Of a stretch of DNA of 8,212 nucleotides, positions 6,219-8,212 are shown piece after piece. The position numbers were made by a program, and so were the translations under genes. Every line of letters starts with the position of its first letter. The first letter of the stretch is position 1. Under the pieces are notes generated by a model. It was not told where the DNA came from, searched no databases, and saw nothing but the letters and a program-made list of their open reading frames with translations. This stretch comes from Candidatus Opitulatrix cubana (GTDB taxonomy: Bacteria > Actinomycetota > Actinomycetes > Actinomycetales > Bifidobacteriaceae): NCBI GenBank assembly GCA_031283665.1, contig JAITBJ010000059.1:1-8212 (forward strand). The letters run 5' to 3'.

Positions 6219-7550
6219 CTATGCTGATTTTGCAGCAGCTTTTTGACCCTCTTCTTTTAGAAGTTGATTATCATAAGCTTTTGCAAATGGAAGATAAATA
6301 AATACAGATATTACTATATTTATCAGTGACAAAATAATTGCACGCCAATCTCCTGTTGCCAAAAAAGCGCCTATTGGAGCAGGAAGAGTCCAAGGAGGCT
6401 GAATGAATGCTACGCCTACAAGACCAAGTGCAGTAGCTGCCCATGAAATGAAAACCAAAATAAGTGGTGTCAAAATAAACGGAATTATCAAAATAGGATT
6501 TAGCATCACAGGGAAACCGAATATGATTGGTTCGTTGATGTTGAAAATAGATGGAATAATAGTAGCCTTACTAATTGACTTTCCATAAGCTGATTTTGAG
6601 ACGATAATTGTAGCAATCACAAGACCCAAAACAGCGCCTGAACCACCAATATAAACAAAGAACTGATAAAAAGGCTGTGGCATCAGGTGAGTCATAACTT
6701 GACCCGCTGTGTGCGCATCTGTGTTCGCGCCAAGCATTGAAAGCCAAAGAGGCTGAGTGATAGGGTCCATAATTGCAGAACCGTGAATGCCAAAGGACCA
6801 GAAAAATGAGTTTACAAACACAATCACTAATCCACCACCAAGATTATCACCAACTTTTATAAGCGGATCAACAAGAGTGCCGATAATTGTTTCAAGATTC
6901 AAGCCACCTAAAATAGCAACACAAGAGAAAATCACTGTCACAATTCCAACAGGAATTATAGCCTCAAAAGAGCGAGCAACTGATGCAGGCACTTGCTCAG
7001 GCATTTTTATTGTGACATGATATTTATAGCATAATCTCAAAACTTCTACAGAAATCAAAGCAACTATAATAGCCGCAAAAATGCCTTTTGATGAGAACAC
7101 TGAAATTGGCATATAAAGACCTTGTGCTGTTACCTGCTTCAAATCATCAGCATTGCCGCTTGTAAGCGCTGCTATGTTTGCAGGTGCAAAAAGTGTAGGT
7201 GCTAAGGAAATCAAAAATCCACAAACAGAAATCAAGCCACCTGAAATTGCAGATATTTTATATCTTTCTGCTAAATGATAGCCAACGCCAAATGACACAT
7301 AAATAGCCATAGCATTAAAGGTTAAACGATAAGGCAGCAAAATCGTAGCCTGGTTAGCCTTTTGCCAAAGCGCCAACGCCGAGCCATCTGGAAATGGAAA
7401 CATTCCAACAAGCAAGAACACAGATCCAACTATAATGAAAGGAATGGATGAAACCACACCATCACGAATTGCGCGCAAATGCTTTTGCTCTGACATTTTA
7501 GCCATAGGTCCGCCTAATACAGCAGACAATTTATCAAAAAAATTATTCAT
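6219..7550 (-). CDS. PTS lactose/cellobiose-family EIIC permease
   Basis: A 443-residue polytopic membrane protein, the sugar channel of the PTS complex, of normal length for CelB/ChbC-type EIIC. After an amphipathic N-terminus, hydrophobic helices follow almost throughout (for example 31-50, 77-92, 100-122, 157-175, 196-215, 239-254, 299-317, 342-382 and 404-424). The signature SFGIHG (His256) and the NINEP motif (Glu340) correspond to the substrate-binding His and Glu known from the Bacillus cereus ChbC structure; their spacing agrees. The start is well supported by AAGGAG a few bases before the ATG. IIB lies 35 bases upstream and IIA 52 bases downstream; that last gap holds nothing I can name. 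The family imports cellobiose, lactose, chitobiose or similar beta-disaccharides with phosphorylation. The neighbouring MupG homologue makes a MurNAc-containing disaccharide a plausible but unproven substrate. Confidence 0.94.
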   Translation of the reverse strand: MNNFFDKLSAVLGGPMAKMSEQKHLRAIRDGVVSSIPFIIVGSVFLLVGMFPFPDGSALALWQKANQATILLPYRLTFNAMAIYVSFGVGYHLAERYKISAISGGLISVCGFLISLAPTLFAPANIAALTSGNADDLKQVTAQGLYMPISVFSSKGIFAAIIVALISVEVLRLCYKYHVTIKMPEQVPASVARSFEAIIPVGIVTVIFSCVAILGGLNLETIIGTLVDPLIKVGDNLGGGLVIVFVNSFFWSFGIHGSAIMDPITQPLWLSMLGANTDAHTAGQVMTHLMPQPFYQFFVYIGGSGAVLGLVIATIIVSKSAYGKSISKATIIPSIFNINEPIIFGFPVMLNPILIIPFILTPLILVFISWAATALGLVGVAFIQPPWTLPAPIGAFLATGDWRAIILSLINIVISVFIYLPFAKAYDNQLLKEEGQKAAAKSA

Positions 7551-7585
7551 TTTTCTCCTTATTTATTTTTACAAATTGCTTTTGT

Positions 7586-7888
7586 TTAACCTAAAATCTT
7601 TTCTAAAAGGGCTTTTGCACCTAAAGGACTATATTCTCTTGGTTCTATCGGTTTTGCAGGAATAGAATGCTCATCTGCAAGAGCTTTTAAAGTGTCAAAC
7701 ATATGCTTAACTTGAGGAGCTACTAATAAAATATCATATTTTTCATTATTTAACTCTTCGCCAGCAATCCCTGACCCTACAGCTTTTACATTTATATCTT
7801 TACCTTGCTCTTCAGCCTCTTTCAAAAGTGCTTTTTCAACAATAGCACTAGACATTCCTCCTGAACATACTAACAAAACATTTGTCAT
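7586..7888 (-). CDS. PTS lactose/cellobiose-family EIIB component
   Basis: A 100-residue cytoplasmic phosphocarrier that takes phosphate from EIIA and passes it to the sugar as the sugar crosses EIIC. The N-terminal strand MTNVLLVC leads into the CSGGMSS loop (residues 8-14), with Cys8 the expected phosphorylated residue. A central strand LLVAPQV (54-60) matches the conserved 'ILLAPQV' of IIB-cellobiose/chitobiose proteins, and the length is normal for the family. The ATG at 7888 is chosen over an in-frame ATG at 7906 because it has the good ribosome site. It is the first gene of the operon behind the promoter at 7941-7969, and its stop is 35 bases before the IIC start. Sugar specificity cannot be read from IIB; context with a MupG-like enzyme suggests a phosphorylated amino-sugar disaccharide (inference). 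Confidence 0.93.
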   Translation of the reverse strand: MTNVLLVCSGGMSSAIVEKALLKEAEEQGKDINVKAVGSGIAGEELNNEKYDILLVAPQVKHMFDTLKALADEHSIPAKPIEPREYSPLGAKALLEKILG

Positions 7889-7894
7889 ATAGTT

Positions 7895-7900
7895 TCCTTT
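7895..7900 (-). promoter_or_regulatory. Ribosome binding site that decides the IIB start
   Basis: AAAGGA lies 6 bases before the ATG at 7888. The upstream in-frame ATG at 7906 has only AAGGG three bases away, which is too close. The start at 7888 also gives the usual short beta-strand N-terminus of IIB proteins before the active-site cysteine. Confidence 0.65.
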
Positions 7901-7910
7901 CTGCATAAAC

Positions 7911-7927
7911 CCTTAATTAATTAAAGG
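7911..7927. promoter_or_regulatory. AT-rich inverted repeat in the PTS leader
   Basis: CCTTTAATTAATTAAGG (minus strand) is an inverted repeat with one extra T; its core TTAATTAATTAA is a perfect palindrome. It lies in the predicted 5' leader, just downstream of the inferred transcription start and about 20 bases before the IIB start codon. It could be a second operator or a weak hairpin near the ribosome site. It has no following U-tract in the minus-strand direction, so it does not look like a terminator. Confidence 0.3.
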
Positions 7928-7940
7928 TAAATACATTTAT

Positions 7941-7969
7941 ATTCTAACATATATGTTTTAATTTTTGAA
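7941..7969 (-). promoter_or_regulatory. Sigma70-type promoter of the PTS operon
   Basis: On the minus strand a -35 TTCAAA (7969-7964) is followed, after exactly 17 bases, by a -10 TAGAAT (7946-7941). A TG dinucleotide one base upstream (7949-7948) makes an extended -10. The expected transcription start is near 7934, giving a leader of about 46 bases before the IIB ATG at 7888. It is the best promoter in the window and sits in the only sizeable intergenic gap. A palindrome in its spacer suggests repression. Confidence 0.6.
7946..7957. promoter_or_regulatory. Perfect 12-bp palindrome in the promoter spacer (candidate operator)
   Basis: AACATATATGTT is a perfect inverted repeat between the -35 and -10 boxes, touching the first base of the -10. 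A dimeric repressor bound here would block RNA polymerase, as expected for a substrate-controlled PTS operon. No regulator gene is visible in the window, so the binding protein is unknown. AT-rich palindromes also arise by chance, so this is a candidate only. Confidence 0.35.
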
Positions 7970-7977
7970 GTGTTTTG

Positions 7978-8212
7978 CTATTTTAGCTTTATATTGTTTA
8001 CACTTGCACCTGTGTTAGTTGTTAAAAATGAAACGGAGTCATCATTTGCTGCAAAAAGAATCTTATTATTCCAGTGCATATTATAAAACATATTAGAAAC
8101 ATTAGCACCAGCTTTTCCAGAAAGGTCAGTCTGGCTCCAGTCTATATTCGAATGAATTGTGGCATTAGAAAACATACTGCTAAAATTAGTTGCGCTTTTG
8201 CCAAAACTTTTA
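7978..8212 (-). CDS. C-terminal end of a BspA/DUF285-like surface repeat protein (partial)
   Basis: The frame is open from the window edge to a TAG stop at 7978-7980, giving about 77 residues. An ATG lies at 8175, but the 12 codons before it stay open and read naturally (KSFGKSATNFSS), so the gene almost certainly begins outside the window. The segment NFSSMFSNA, later VSNMFYNM, resembles the 'NVTNMSSMF-A' unit of DUF285/BspA-like repeats found in surface proteins of Gram-positive bacteria and mycoplasmas. Two such units about 30 residues apart are visible. The last 30 or so residues (WNNKILFAANDDSVSF and on to NNIKLK) are not a recognised anchor: there is no LPXTG motif, membrane helix or basic tail. 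Family role is adhesion or host interaction, by analogy only. It is probably transcribed separately from the PTS operon, although I see no terminator between them. The family call is moderate; that this is coding sequence is fairly sure. Confidence 0.6.
   Translation of the reverse strand, partial: KSFGKSATNFSSMFSNATIHSNIDWSQTDLSGKAGANVSNMFYNMHWNNKILFAANDDSVSFLTTNTGASVNNIKLK

Noticed and set aside
7435..7665. Plus-strand open frame across the IIC start and IIB end
   Set aside because: Antisense to two clear PTS genes; the hydrophobic stretch comes from the AT-rich IIB-IIC gap.
7911..7977. Terminator for the surface-protein gene between it and the PTS promoter
   Set aside because: The palindromes here are entirely A/T, lack a G/C-rich stem and are not followed by a T run on the minus strand.

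Overview
This window is a compact stretch of a low-G+C (roughly 35-40% by eye) bacterial chromosome. All nine genes I can support lie on the minus strand, so the window is best read from its right end to its left. Two housekeeping proteins look actinobacterial despite the low G+C. TsaD has STCDET, PEIASRAHLEA, GPGLAGCLAVG and DDAAGECFDKV. SmpB has GNWTNH-P-RKRKLLLH and YDKRQTLK-KQD. My best inference is a low-G+C Actinomycetota member, perhaps Bifidobacteriales-like and host-associated. This rests on remembered family patterns, not on a search, and a Bacillota origin is not excluded.

Right end (8212 to 7978): the C-terminal end of a protein resembling BspA/DUF285 surface-repeat proteins, running in from outside the window. 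Next comes a short AT-rich regulatory gap (7889 to 7977). It holds a convincing sigma70-type promoter with an extended -10, a perfect 12-bp palindrome between the promoter elements, and a second AT-rich inverted repeat in the leader.

Middle (7888 to 3139): a sugar-uptake and cell-wall block. PTS IIB, IIC and IIA of the lactose/cellobiose (diacetylchitobiose) family are followed by a MupG/DUF871 protein, a family that includes 6-phospho-N-acetylmuramidases. Then comes a secreted zinc amidase (Amidase_2/PGRP fold) with SH3-like modules and a C-terminal membrane anchor. Together they suggest uptake and cleavage of a phosphorylated disaccharide, plausibly derived from peptidoglycan. The substrate is inferred from context only.

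Left part (3208 to 1): smpB (trans-translation), plsC (acyltransferase), gpsA (glycerol-3-phosphate dehydrogenase) and tsaD (tRNA t6A synthesis, 3' end outside the window). These genes overlap or nearly abut. smpB overlaps the amidase gene by 70 bases in another frame. It has no Shine-Dalgarno sequence, but an extended -10 box places the predicted transcription start on its ATG, so it is probably leaderless.

I see no rRNA, tRNA, CRISPR array, insertion sequence or convincing intrinsic terminator. No gene-free stretch exceeds about 90 bases. The points most worth a second look are the PTS-MupG-amidase cluster, the leaderless smpB start inside the amidase gene, the 18-bp tandem repeat expanded inside plsC, the palindrome in the PTS promoter, and an over-represented octamer, GCTTTTGC.
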